Shown here: piece by piece, positions 36,700 through 44,735 of the stretch
Numbering within the stretch: the first letter of the stretch is position 1
Layout of the letters: the number at the start of each line of letters is the position of its first letter
Source: LMUY01 sp965199165
GTDB taxonomy: Bacteria > Pseudomonadota > Alphaproteobacteria > Acetobacterales > Acetobacteraceae
Length of the DNA: 64,000 nt
Assembly: GCA_965199165.1 (NCBI GenBank)
Contig: OZ240681.1
Coordinates: 5,103,811 to 5,167,810, forward strand
Direction of reading: 5' to 3'
The notes under the pieces: model-generated
Databases searched by the model: none
What the model was told of the DNA's origin: nothing
Seen by the model: only the letters and a program-made list of their open reading frames with translations
Translations under genes and position numbers: made by a program

Positions 36700-36772
36700 T
36701 CCAGGCCAAGCCGAGCGCCGACTCGGCGACCATGTGCTAAGTTCTGAACAAGACTTTCTTCGAAAGGCATCC

Positions 36773-37504
36773 ATGTCTGACTGCGCTGGCCTGATCCGGG
36801 TGTCCGGCTATTCCGGACAAAGATCCGTTCTGTTCGACACTGAAACCACCGGCCTTGACCACAGAGAGGGCCATCGGATCATCGAGGTCGCCGCGCTAGA
36901 GCTGATCAATGACCTGCCGACCAACCGGAAGTTCCATCACCTCATCCACCCGGAGCGTGACATCCCTGAAGATGCTACCCGCATCCACGGCATGACGCTG
37001 GAGCACCTGCGCGAGAAACCGGTCTTCAAGCTGATCGCGGAGGAGCTGATCGCCTTCCTGGGCCCCGACGAGATGCTGGTGGCGCATAATGCGCCCTTCG
37101 ACTTCGGCTTCCTCAACGCGGAATTCACCCGGCACGGTCACCCGCTGCTGCCGCCGACCCGCATGGTCGATACGCTGGCCATGGCGAAGACGCGTTTCCC
37201 TGGCATGCCCAACAGCCTCGACGCGCTTTGCCGGCGATTTGGGATCGATCTCTCGGAGCGCACGTCCCACAACGCGCTGCTGGACTGCAAGCTGCTGGCC
37301 GAGGTCTATATCGAACTGACGGGAGGCCGCCAGCGCGGCCTGTCCCTGGCGGTCAGTGCAGACACCTTCGCCATCGCGACCTACGAGTCGCGTCCTGACC
37401 GGACCATCCGCCACATCGCGGTGTCCGAGGAGGAGCTGGCGCGGCACGCGAAGTTCCTGGAGCGTGTGCGCAACCCGATCTGGCTGGCGGGCGCTGCGGC
37501 TTAG
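36773..37504 (+). CDS. dnaQ: DNA polymerase III epsilon subunit, 3'-5' exonuclease
   Basis: About 243 residues. DEDDh exonuclease: Exo I FDTETTGLD, Exo II VAHNAPFDFGFLNAEF, and Exo III HNALLDCKLLAEVY with the catalytic His. IHGMT marks the family. It proofreads the replicative polymerase. ATG 36773 with AAGG five bases upstream is chosen; the frame extends to 36668 inside the preceding gene. About ten residues more than usual precede the Exo I motif. The stop overlaps the convergent DUF1674 stop in TTAG at 37501-37504. Confidence 0.95.
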   Translation: MSDCAGLIRVSGYSGQRSVLFDTETTGLDHREGHRIIEVAALELINDLPTNRKFHHLIHPERDIPEDATRIHGMTLEHLREKPVFKLIAEELIAFLGPDEMLVAHNAPFDFGFLNAEFTRHGHPLLPPTRMVDTLAMAKTRFPGMPNSLDALCRRFGIDLSERTSHNALLDCKLLAEVYIELTGGRQRGLSLAVSADTFAIATYESRPDRTIRHIAVSEEELARHAKFLERVRNPIWLAGAAA

Positions 37505-37668
37505 AAGTCGGTGCAGCGGCCCTTCTGCTCCCAGTCGCCGAAGCGCGTCGGTTCCGGGCCTTTCGGGCCACCGATTTCTCGCGGCATGGCGTTCGGCTCG
37601 ACAGGCGGCGTGTCCTGTGCCGGCGGCGGATTGTCCTGAGGAACGGGACGCGGATCTGATTGGGTCAT
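37501..37668 (-). CDS. DUF1674 / SDHAF4-like small protein
   Basis: 55 residues. After a Pro-rich N-terminus the C-terminus reads IGGPKGPEPTRFGDWEQKGRCTDF, the DUF1674 signature shared with the mitochondrial succinate dehydrogenase assembly factor SDHAF4. In that family the protein chaperones flavinylated SdhA. ATG 37668 is the natural start, although the ribosome-binding site is weak. The last codons overlap the dnaQ stop on the other strand. No sdh genes are in the window. Confidence 0.9.
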   Translation of the reverse strand: MTQSDPRPVPQDNPPPAQDTPPVEPNAMPREIGGPKGPEPTRFGDWEQKGRCTDF

Positions 37669-37710
37669 GATCTTAAAATAGCCTCCGAAGGATGAACGGC
37701 AAGGATGCCA

Positions 37711-38346
37711 CTACTGCGCGGGCGGCGGGTTCTTCGCCGCGGCGGCGGCGGCCGCATCCGCCTGTGCCTTCAGCCCCGCCAGCTGTGGGTCGGACCTGAT
37801 CGCCAACGCCTTAGCCCAGGCCGCCGAGGCTGCCGCCGGATCGTCCATGCTCGCCTCCAAATTCCCCAGCAGGACAAAGCCCTGCCGGGCCTGAGCGCTA
37901 TGCGGATCGAGGGTCGCAATCTTAGCCTGCAGCATCGCGAGCATCGCCTGGTCTTCCTGCATCTGCTCCTGCGCCGCGGCGACGCGGGGTGCGAGCGGCG
38001 CCGCCGGCATGTTCGGTGTCGCTCCGGGCAGGTAGAGCGCGAGCCCGGCGAGCGGCAGCAGCACGATGAGCGCCGGCAACAGCCAGCCGATGCGCCCCGG
38101 CCTCGGTAAAGCCTCTTCCACCGCAGACGCCATCGTCAACAACCGTCGCTCGACTTCGAGCCTGGCCTGCGCCTGCTCCACAGGGCCGATGCGCCCGCGC
38201 TCGCCCTCGTATTCCAGCTCCACCAGCTGCGCCCGATAGAGCGCGAGCGCGGATTCCCGACGGCCGCGCAGCCGGATGCGGGTCTGGGCGACCACGAAGG
38301 GCGTCATCACGATCAGCGACAGGACGATGAAACCGATCCAGATCAT
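37711..38346 (-). CDS. ccmI: Cytochrome c maturation protein CcmI
   Basis: 211 residues. N-terminal transmembrane helix IWIGFIVLSLIVMTPFVVA, cytoplasmic leucine-zipper-like loop (YRAQLVELEYEGERGRI), second helix IGWLLPALIVLLPLAGLALYL, then a periplasmic TPR-like segment. CcmI presents apocytochrome c to CcmF/H. Start ATG 38346 overlaps the ccmH stop by 4 bp. The TPR domain is short compared with enterobacterial CcmI. Last gene of ccmFGHI. Confidence 0.9.
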   Translation of the reverse strand: MIWIGFIVLSLIVMTPFVVAQTRIRLRGRRESALALYRAQLVELEYEGERGRIGPVEQAQARLEVERRLLTMASAVEEALPRPGRIGWLLPALIVLLPLAGLALYLPGATPNMPAAPLAPRVAAAQEQMQEDQAMLAMLQAKIATLDPHSAQARQGFVLLGNLEASMDDPAAASAAWAKALAIRSDPQLAGLKAQADAAAAAAAKNPPPAQ

Positions 38347-38849
38347 GGCCGCAGCAGACTTTCCAGCCGGACGCGCTCGGCTTCGGACAAGGGTGCAGGG
38401 CCGGAAGACGGCCGCCACCGCCGCTGCCAGATAGCGAAGAAGGCGATGCCGAGGCCCAGCAGGAGGGCGATTACCGGCGTGCCCCATAGCAGCGCCGTCA
38501 TGCCATCGAACGGCGGCTTGAGCAGGATGAAGTTGCCGTAGCGCTGGACCATGTAGGCGATGATCTGCGGGTTCGTCTGCCCCGCCACCACCTGCTGGCG
38601 GATGATGGTGCGGATGTCGCGGGCAAGGTCGGCGTTGCTGTCCTCGATGCTTTCGTTCTGGCAGACGAGGCAGCGCAACTGCTGGCCGATGGTCTCAGCC
38701 CGCGCCTCTTGCGCGGGGTTCGACAGCAACTCGCTTGGATCGCTGACGGCGCGCGCCGTGCCGATCGAGAGCATCAGGCCGAGCAGCAAAAGTAGAAGAA
38801 AGTTTTTGCTTCTTTTTACAAAAAGAAGCGCTTGCTCCGGCTGTCTCAT
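38343..38849 (-). CDS. ccmH: Cytochrome c maturation protein CcmH/CcmL
   Basis: 168 residues. The redox motif RCLVCQNESI identifies the thiol reductase that reduces apocytochrome c Cys residues; DLARDIRTIIRQQ and YGNFILLKPPF follow, with a C-terminal membrane helix. Start ATG 38849 overlaps the ccmG stop by 4 bp. The first ~18 codons lie within a palindromic repeat (38797-38838) that encodes LLFVKRSKNF just before the signal hydrophobic stretch, so this N-terminal segment looks inserted. Confidence 0.94.
   Translation of the reverse strand: MRQPEQALLFVKRSKNFLLLLLLGLMLSIGTARAVSDPSELLSNPAQEARAETIGQQLRCLVCQNESIEDSNADLARDIRTIIRQQVVAGQTNPQIIAYMVQRYGNFILLKPPFDGMTALLWGTPVIALLLGLGIAFFAIWQRRWRPSSGPAPLSEAERVRLESLLRP
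38797..38838. repeat. Palindromic dispersed element, copy B, inside the 5' end of ccmH
   Basis: Core CTTCTTTTT-AC-AAAAAGAAG (38809-38828) with flanking AAAGTTTTTG and CGCTTGCTCC. It aligns with the minus strand of copy A at 12224-12261. Its A/T richness is unlike the surrounding ccm genes. It is read through as codons of ccmH. Confidence 0.6.
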
Positions 38850-39433
38850 GATGCGGTTTTTTCCGCACGTGCCAGCAACGGCACGATGTCCCGCTGGACG
38901 ACCGTATCGGTCAGCGCCCCGGCGTAGCGCCAGCGCACGATGCCGCCGCCGTCGATGAAGTAGGTCTCGGGAACACCGTAGACGCCCCAGTTGATGGCCA
39001 CGCGGCCCGGCCGGTCCACGGCGATCCGCGCATAGGGGTTGCCGTTCTGGGCGAGGAAAGCCTGGGTCGCGCCCGGCGCGTCTTTGTAGGTGATGCCCCA
39101 GATGGGCAGGCCCTGTTTGGCGATTTCAGCGAGCACGCCGGCTTCCTGCATGCAGGGCACGCACCAGGAGGCGAAGAAGTTCACCAGCATCGGCTGCTTC
39201 GGGTTCTGCAAATCGGCACCGGTGAATCCGGCCCCGCTGAGCCCAGGCAAGTCAAAGTCGGGCACCTTCTTGCCGATGAGCTGGCTCGGCAGGCTATGCG
39301 GGTCGAACTCGCCCTTCTGCATGCGGGCGAGCATCATGGCCCAGCCGCCACCTGCTGCCGCCAGCACCGCCAGCGGCACGCCCAGCATCAGGCGCCGGCC
39401 AAGCACGCGCGGCGGCTGCTGCACCTCGCTCAT
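38846..39433 (-). CDS. ccmG: Thioredoxin-like CcmG/DsbE
   Basis: 195 residues. N-terminal membrane anchor (LMLGVPLAVLAAAGGGWAM) and a periplasmic thioredoxin fold with NFFASWCVPC active site, the GITYKD loop, and cis-Pro motif GVPETYFIDGGGIV. Supplies reductant to CcmH/apocytochrome c. The ATG overlaps the ccmF stop by 4 bp. Confidence 0.96.
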   Translation of the reverse strand: MSEVQQPPRVLGRRLMLGVPLAVLAAAGGGWAMMLARMQKGEFDPHSLPSQLIGKKVPDFDLPGLSGAGFTGADLQNPKQPMLVNFFASWCVPCMQEAGVLAEIAKQGLPIWGITYKDAPGATQAFLAQNGNPYARIAVDRPGRVAINWGVYGVPETYFIDGGGIVRWRYAGALTDTVVQRDIVPLLARAEKTAS

Positions 39434-41415
39434 TCAGCGGCCTGCGGCATAGAGACGCCAGCGGCCCGGCGCGACAGCCGCACCGGCGCGCCGATGCGCA
39501 GCCGCCGGTCGGAGAGCGACAGCCCGCCGCCGAAGGCCATGATCATCGCCCCGAACCAGATCCAGGGCGCCAGCGGATTGACGTGGATGCGCAGCACGAC
39601 GCCGCCGTCGCGCTCGTCGCCCATCGCCACATACAGGTCGCGCAGCCCGTTGGTCTTGATGGAGACATCGGTCGTCGTCTGCTGCTGCAACGGGAAGGCG
39701 CGGCGGGCGGGGTGCATGATCGCCACCAGCGCCCCGGTGCGGGCGTCAGTCACCTGCAGCGTCGCGATCCGCGCCGCATAATCCGGCCCCGGCTGATCGC
39801 GCAGGGAGACGAGTGTCCAGTCGAAGCCGCCGGTCTTCACCGTCTCGCCCGGATGCACGAGCTGGATCGTGTGAACGGCGAGCGTCATGCCGACCATGCC
39901 GGCGACGGTCACGCCGAGCCCGGCATGACCGATGGCCGCGCCGTAGCTTGCGCGCGGCAGCAGCCGCAGGCGGGACCAGCTCGCGGCGAGAGGGACACGG
40001 AACAGCCGGCTGCGCTCGACCAACTCCGCTGCCGGCGACAGCACCATCCAGAGGGCGAAGCCGAAGCCCACAGCCGCCACGCCGCCGAGGCCGTGGAAGG
40101 TGATGGCGGTGAGGACGAAGGCCGCGAGCGCCGCCCACCACAGCCGGATGAGCGCCGGCCCCAGTGCCGCGCGCTTCCAGGAGAGCACCGGCCCGAGCCC
40201 CATCGCCGCCATCACCGGTGCCGCGAGCGGGATAGCCGTGCTGTCGAAGAAGGGCGCGCCGACGCTGATCTGCTGCCCGAAGATGAGTTGCACGAAGGGC
40301 GGATACATCGTGCCCACCAGCACCACCGCCATGATCGAGCACAGCAGGATGTTGTTGAGCACGAGCGCGCCCTCGCGCGAGATCGGCGCGAAGATGCCGG
40401 CGGGCACGAGCACCGGCGCGCGGATCGCGAACAGCAGCAGCGAGCCGCCGATGACGATGCCGAGCAGCGCCAGGATGAAGATGCCGCGCGTCGGGTCGTT
40501 GGCGAAGGCATGAACCGAGTTCAGCAGACCGGAGCGCACCAGGAAGGTGCCGGAGAGGCTCAGCGAGAAGGTCGTGATGGCCAGCAGCACCGACCAGATT
40601 TTCAGCGCCTCGCGCTTCTCCACCACGATGGCCGAATGCAGCAGCGCGGTGCCGGTCAGCCACGGGAGCAGCGAGGCGTTCTCGACCGGATCCCAGAACC
40701 AGTAGCCGCCCCAGCCGAGCTCGTAATAGCTCCACCAGGAGCCGAGTGCGATGCCGCAGGTCAGGAAGCACCAGGCGGCGAGCGTCCAGGGCCGCACCCA
40801 GCGGCCCCAGGCCGCGTCGACGCGGCCTTCCAGCAGAGAGGCGACGGCGAAGGCGAAGGCAATCGAGAAGCCGACATAGCCGCAGTAGAGAATGGGCGGG
40901 TGGAAGGCGAGGCCGGGGTCCTGCAGCAGCGGGTTGACGCCCTGCCCGTCCGCCGGCGGCGGCCAGACGCGGTTGAAGGGGTTGGACGCCGTGAGCGTGA
41001 AGAGCAGGAAGCCGCAGGCGACCGCGCCGAGCACGCCAATCACCCTGGCCCGCAGCGCCGAGGGCAGGCCCCGGCCGAAGACAGCGATGGCGGCACCGCA
41101 GAGCGAGAGGATGAGGCACCAGAGGAGGATGGAGCCCTCGTGGTTCCCCCAGGTCCCGGTGATCTTGTATATGAGCGGCGTGAGCGCGCTCGAATATTCG
41201 GCGACGTTCATCACCGAGAAGTCGGAAACGACGCCGCTCCAGATCAGCGCGAGGAAGGAGAGGCCGACGGCGAGGAACTGACCGAGCGCCAGAGCGGGCG
41301 CGGCGGCGATCAGCCTGGCGTCGTTGCGGTGCGCCCCCCAGATGGACAGCACCGCCTGGGCGCCGGCGATGACGCAGGCGAGTGCGATCGCGAAGTGGCC
41401 GAGTTCCGGGATCAT
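39430..41415 (-). CDS. ccmF: Cytochrome c heme lyase subunit CcmF
   Basis: 661 residues with about 14-15 membrane helices. Start MIPELGHFAIALA is family-typical (ATG 41415). The heme-handling WWD motif reads WGGYWFWDPVENASLLPW, preceded by GNHEGSILLW and LLQDPGLAFHPPILYCGYVG. CcmF with CcmH/I ligates heme to apocytochrome c. First gene of ccmF-G-H-I, all linked by 4-bp overlaps. ccmABCDE are not in the window; the region upstream holds no ccmE. Confidence 0.96.
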   Translation of the reverse strand: MIPELGHFAIALACVIAGAQAVLSIWGAHRNDARLIAAAPALALGQFLAVGLSFLALIWSGVVSDFSVMNVAEYSSALTPLIYKITGTWGNHEGSILLWCLILSLCGAAIAVFGRGLPSALRARVIGVLGAVACGFLLFTLTASNPFNRVWPPPADGQGVNPLLQDPGLAFHPPILYCGYVGFSIAFAFAVASLLEGRVDAAWGRWVRPWTLAAWCFLTCGIALGSWWSYYELGWGGYWFWDPVENASLLPWLTGTALLHSAIVVEKREALKIWSVLLAITTFSLSLSGTFLVRSGLLNSVHAFANDPTRGIFILALLGIVIGGSLLLFAIRAPVLVPAGIFAPISREGALVLNNILLCSIMAVVLVGTMYPPFVQLIFGQQISVGAPFFDSTAIPLAAPVMAAMGLGPVLSWKRAALGPALIRLWWAALAAFVLTAITFHGLGGVAAVGFGFALWMVLSPAAELVERSRLFRVPLAASWSRLRLLPRASYGAAIGHAGLGVTVAGMVGMTLAVHTIQLVHPGETVKTGGFDWTLVSLRDQPGPDYAARIATLQVTDARTGALVAIMHPARRAFPLQQQTTTDVSIKTNGLRDLYVAMGDERDGGVVLRIHVNPLAPWIWFGAMIMAFGGGLSLSDRRLRIGAPVRLSRRAAGVSMPQAAE

Positions 41416-41564
41416 GCGCGACGCTCTCCCACGCCGGTTGAGCCGAGGATCCACATTCTGAGTGGTGCTCTTGCCGGCGCCATGCTCATTCTCCCGCCAT
41501 CGCCAATCCTCTGCGCACATCGCTCGCAGGCCTGATCTCATCCATAGCGAAGGATGCAGCGGGT

Positions 41565-41592
41565 TTGAAGGGTGATCGGCCTCGTTTACACT
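41565..41592 (+). promoter_or_regulatory. Candidate sigma-70 promoter for the YciI-EVE genes
   Basis: TTGAAG (41565-41570), 16-base spacer, TACACT (41587-41592), 30 bp upstream of the YciI ATG and downstream of the ccmF start on the opposite strand. Consensus match is moderate. Confidence 0.4.
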
Positions 41593-41621
41593 AGCTTCGC
41601 ATTAAAGGAGTGACACACGAC

Positions 41622-41915
41622 ATGCTCTTCGCCATCACGAACATCGACAAGCCGGACAGCCTCGCCCTGCGCACCAGCACGCGCGAGATCCATCTCGGCT
41701 ATCTCGACAGCATCGTCACGCAGATCGTCTTCGCCGGTCCGGTGCTGAACGCCGAGGGCCAGTCGATTGGCAGTCTGCTCGTGGTCGAAGCGGAAAATCA
41801 GGCGGCGGCGGAAGCCTTCGCGGCGGCGGATCCCTATGCCAAGGCCGGGCTGTTCGAGAGCATGACCATCCGGCCCTACCGTCTAGTCTATAAGGATGGT
41901 GCGCGGCTGGCCTGA
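41622..41915 (+). CDS. YciI-like protein
   Basis: 97 residues of the ferredoxin-like YciI fold: MLFAITNIDKPDSLALRTSTREIHLGYL, VFAGPVLNAEGQSIGSLLVVEA, then AAADPYAKAGLFESMTIRPYRL. The YciI family has a conserved His/Asp pocket and uncertain function. AAGGAG lies 11 bases before ATG 41622; a GTG at 41610 overlaps that site and is unlikely. Followed after 12 bp by the EVE gene. Confidence 0.9.
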   Translation: MLFAITNIDKPDSLALRTSTREIHLGYLDSIVTQIVFAGPVLNAEGQSIGSLLVVEAENQAAAEAFAAADPYAKAGLFESMTIRPYRLVYKDGARLA

Positions 41916-41927
41916 GGCAGCGCGGCG

Positions 41928-42344
41928 ATGACCGCCTATTGGCTGGTGAAGAGCGAGCCCGACGCGTTCGGCTGGGATCAACAGGTCGCGAATAGGGTCG
42001 AACCCTGGACCGGGGTGCGCAACCACACGGCGAAGAACAACCTCAAGGCCATGAAGAAAGGCGATCTCGCCTTCTTCTACCATTCCAACATCGGCAAGGA
42101 GATCGTCGGCGTCGTCCGCGTGGCGCGCGAGGCCTATCCTGACAAGACGGCCGAAAAGGGCGACTGGGTCTGTGTCGACATGGAGGCCGTGAGCCCGTTT
42201 CCGAAGCCCGTCACGCTCGCCGCGATGAAGGACGATCCGGCGCTGGAGGGGCTGGCGCTGCTCCGGCTCTCGCGGCTCTCCGTGGCGCCGGTCGGCCCGG
42301 AGCATTGGGCCCACATCTGCAAACTGGGCGGCTGGAAGGGTTAA
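41928..42344 (+). CDS. EVE domain protein
   Basis: 138 residues. YWLVKSEPDAFGWDQQ, GVRNHTAKNNLKAMKKGDLAFFYHS and GIVGVVRVAREAYPD-type strands define the EVE (PUA-like) fold, which binds modified bases in DNA or RNA. The arrangement YciI then EVE is common in alphaproteobacteria. It follows YciI by 12 bp. Confidence 0.94.
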   Translation: MTAYWLVKSEPDAFGWDQQVANRVEPWTGVRNHTAKNNLKAMKKGDLAFFYHSNIGKEIVGVVRVAREAYPDKTAEKGDWVCVDMEAVSPFPKPVTLAAMKDDPALEGLALLRLSRLSVAPVGPEHWAHICKLGGWKG

Positions 42345-42372
42345 CCGGACTTGAGGCGTCCGCTCACGAATA

Positions 42373-42401
42373 TTGACTCGACGTAACGCGCCCGCTAACC
42401 C
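42373..42401 (+). promoter_or_regulatory. Candidate sigma-70 promoter for the fab cluster
   Basis: TTGACT (42373-42378), 17-base spacer, TAACCC (42396-42401), about 90 bp upstream of fabD. The -35 box is close to consensus, the -10 box only partial. Confidence 0.4.
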
Positions 42402-42491
42402 CGCCCGGTTTGCAAGGCGTTCGCTGCGCCGGTCATCCTGGCCTCAGCCGATTTCAGCCGGCCTGCCGGCCCGTTTCCTCAAGGACAGTCA

Positions 42492-43454
42492 ATGGTCGTT
42501 CGCGCCTTCATCTTCCCCGGGCAGGGCAGCCAGTTTGTCGGCATGGGCCAGGATCTGGCCGCTGCCTTCGGCACCGCCCGGGACGTGCTGGACGAGGTCG
42601 ACGAGACCCTCAAGCAGCGCCTTTCCAAGATCATGTTCGATGGTCCGCCCGAAGAACTGACCCTGACCGAGAACGCCCAGCCGGCGCTGATGGCGGTATC
42701 CCTCGCCGTGCTGCGCGTCATCGAGCGTGACGGCGGGAAGCCTCTGCCGCAGACCGCGGCGCTGGTGGCTGGCCACTCCCTCGGCGAGTATAGCGCTCTG
42801 GCCGGAGCCGGAGGCTTATCGGTGTCGGAGACGGCGCGCCTGTTACGATTGCGTGGCAATGCGATGCAGCGCGCCGTGCCGCCCGGCGAGGGCGCCATGG
42901 CCGCGCTGCTCGGCACTGACCTCGAACAGGCGACCGCCATCTGCGCCGATGCTGCCCTGGATCCGGATACGGAGAAGCGGCAGGTCGTGCAGTGCGCCAA
43001 CGACAATGGCGGCGGCCAGGTTGTCATCTCCGGCGACCGGGCGGCGGTGGAACGTGCTGTCGAGTTGTCGCGCCAGCGCGGCATCAAGCGGGCCATGCTG
43101 CTGCCGGTCTCCGCCCCGTTCCATTGCGCGCTGATGGCGCCCGCCGCCGATGCGATGGCGGAGGCCCTGGCCGTGACCCCGATCCAGGCGCCGAGGGTGC
43201 CCTTGATCGCCAACATCTCGGCCGCGAAAGCGACCGACCCCGTCGAGATCCGCAAGCTGCTGGTGGAGCAGGTCACCGGCATGGTGCGCTGGCGGGAAAG
43301 CATCCTCGCGATGGGCGAGATGGGCGTGACGAACTTTGTCGAGCTTGGTGCGGGCAAGGTGCTCGCCGGCCTCGTCCGCCGCATCCTGCCTGACGCGGAG
43401 GCGATTTCCATCGGGACGCCGGCCGATATCGAGGCGTTTCTGAAGACACTCTGA
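42492..43454 (+). CDS. fabD: Malonyl-CoA:ACP transacylase
   Basis: 320 residues. FIFPGQGSQFVGMGQDLA at the start, nucleophile Ser in AGHSLGEYSALA, and catalytic His in LPVSAPFHCALM. Loads malonate onto ACP for fatty acid synthesis. AAGGA precedes the ATG by 6 bases. First gene of fabD-fabG-acpP-fabF-mltG. Confidence 0.97.
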   Translation: MVVRAFIFPGQGSQFVGMGQDLAAAFGTARDVLDEVDETLKQRLSKIMFDGPPEELTLTENAQPALMAVSLAVLRVIERDGGKPLPQTAALVAGHSLGEYSALAGAGGLSVSETARLLRLRGNAMQRAVPPGEGAMAALLGTDLEQATAICADAALDPDTEKRQVVQCANDNGGGQVVISGDRAAVERAVELSRQRGIKRAMLLPVSAPFHCALMAPAADAMAEALAVTPIQAPRVPLIANISAAKATDPVEIRKLLVEQVTGMVRWRESILAMGEMGVTNFVELGAGKVLAGLVRRILPDAEAISIGTPADIEAFLKTL

Positions 43455-43508
43455 CGACCGGTCATCATCAAGAACACGTCAAAAACACATCAGGGCGAGG
43501 AACCTCCC

Positions 43509-44246
43509 GTGTTTGATCTGAGCGGCAAAACGGCGCTTGTCACCGGCGCCTCCGGCGGCATCGGCGGCGCCATCGCCCGTGCCATCCACGCCCAGGGCGG
43601 CGCGGTCGCGCTCTCCGGCACCCGCCAGCCGGCGCTGGACGCGCTGGCCGCCGAGCTTGGCGAGCGTGTGGCCGTATGCCCCGCCGACCTGCGCGAGGCA
43701 GGCTCGGCCGAGGCGCTTGTCGCCGCCGCTGAGACGGCGCTCGGCCCGCTCGCGATCCTCGTCAACAACGCCGGGTTCACCCGGGACATGCTGGCACTGC
43801 GGATGTCGGACGCCGATTGGCAGGGCGTGCTGGATGTCGATCTGTCGGCACCGTTCCGGCTCATCCGCGCGGCCCTGCGCGGCATGCTCAAGCGCCGGGC
43901 GGGGCGGATCATCAACATCGCCAGCATCGTCGGAGTGACGGGCAATGCCGGGCAGTCGAACTATGCGGCGGCCAAGGCCGGCCTCATCGGCATGAGCAAG
44001 TCCCTCGCTCAGGAAGTCGGCAGCCGGGGCGTGACCGTGAACGTGATCGCCCCCGGTTTCGTGCAGACGGCGATGACGGATGGGCTGGCGGAGGCGCAGA
44101 AGGCGAAACTGCTGGATGCCATTCCGTTGGGGCGCATGGGCCGCCCCGAGGATATTGCCGCCGCCGCCGTCTATCTGGCGGCGGATGAGGCGACCTGGGT
44201 CACCGGGGCCACGCTGCACGTCAATGGCGGGATGGCCATGCTGTAA
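43509..44246 (+). CDS. fabG: 3-oxoacyl-ACP reductase
   Basis: 245 residues. SDR with TGASGGIGGAIA, NNAG, catalytic Ser in NIASIVGVTGNAGQSNYAAAK and APGFVQTAMTDGL; closes with GATLHVNGGMAML. Reduces 3-oxoacyl-ACP with NADPH. GTG start at 43509 with GAGGAA six bases upstream. Position between fabD and acpP fixes the role despite the large SDR family. Confidence 0.96.
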   Translation: MFDLSGKTALVTGASGGIGGAIARAIHAQGGAVALSGTRQPALDALAAELGERVAVCPADLREAGSAEALVAAAETALGPLAILVNNAGFTRDMLALRMSDADWQGVLDVDLSAPFRLIRAALRGMLKRRAGRIINIASIVGVTGNAGQSNYAAAKAGLIGMSKSLAQEVGSRGVTVNVIAPGFVQTAMTDGLAEAQKAKLLDAIPLGRMGRPEDIAAAAVYLAADEATWVTGATLHVNGGMAML

Positions 44247-44483
44247 GACCGCCTGCTGCACCGGCCGTTGGAGACCGTGCGATACGTCCCGTAACGGGTC
44301 CAAAATCGGCGGCTCCCCGCGCCGTTGCGGCTGCGGGCTGTTGGCGGGCCGGACAAAACCATGCTAAGCGCGCCAAATTCCGGGCTATACCACTCGGGCG
44401 GGCGCAGATGAGGCGCCCGGCCGGAGCAGGCCCGGGCGAAGTCGATCTAAACAACTAGCCGTCACGCAGGAGTATCGAGGCTC

Positions 44484-44723
44484 ATGAGCGAAGTCGCCGA
44501 CAAGGTGAAGAAGATCGTGGTGGAGCATTTGGGCGTTGAGGAGTCGAAGGTGACTCCGGAGGCCTCCTTCATCGACGACCTCGGCGCCGACAGCCTCGAC
44601 ACGGTCGAGCTTGTGATGGCGTTCGAGGAGGCGTTCAGCGTCGAAATCCCCGAAGACGCCGCTGAGAAGATCAGCACCGTCAAGGACGCGATCGACTATA
44701 TCGAGAAGCAGAAGGCCGCCTGA
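44484..44723 (+). CDS. acpP: Acyl carrier protein
   Basis: 79 residues, highly acidic. The phosphopantetheine site is GADSLDTVELVMAFEE (Ser in DSL). Carries the growing acyl chain. Start ATG 44484 with GGAG upstream. A 237-bp gap separates it from fabG, so it likely has its own promoter, as usual for this highly expressed gene; I could not fix the boxes. Confidence 0.98.
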   Translation: MSEVADKVKKIVVEHLGVEESKVTPEASFIDDLGADSLDTVELVMAFEEAFSVEIPEDAAEKISTVKDAIDYIEKQKAA

Positions 44724-44735
44724 GGCGCCCCTTCC

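Noticed and set aside
39583..41535. 650-codon plus-strand open frame opposite ccmF
   Set aside because: Gln/Arg/Glu-rich shadow created by the GC codon bias of ccmF; no motif and no ribosome-binding site.
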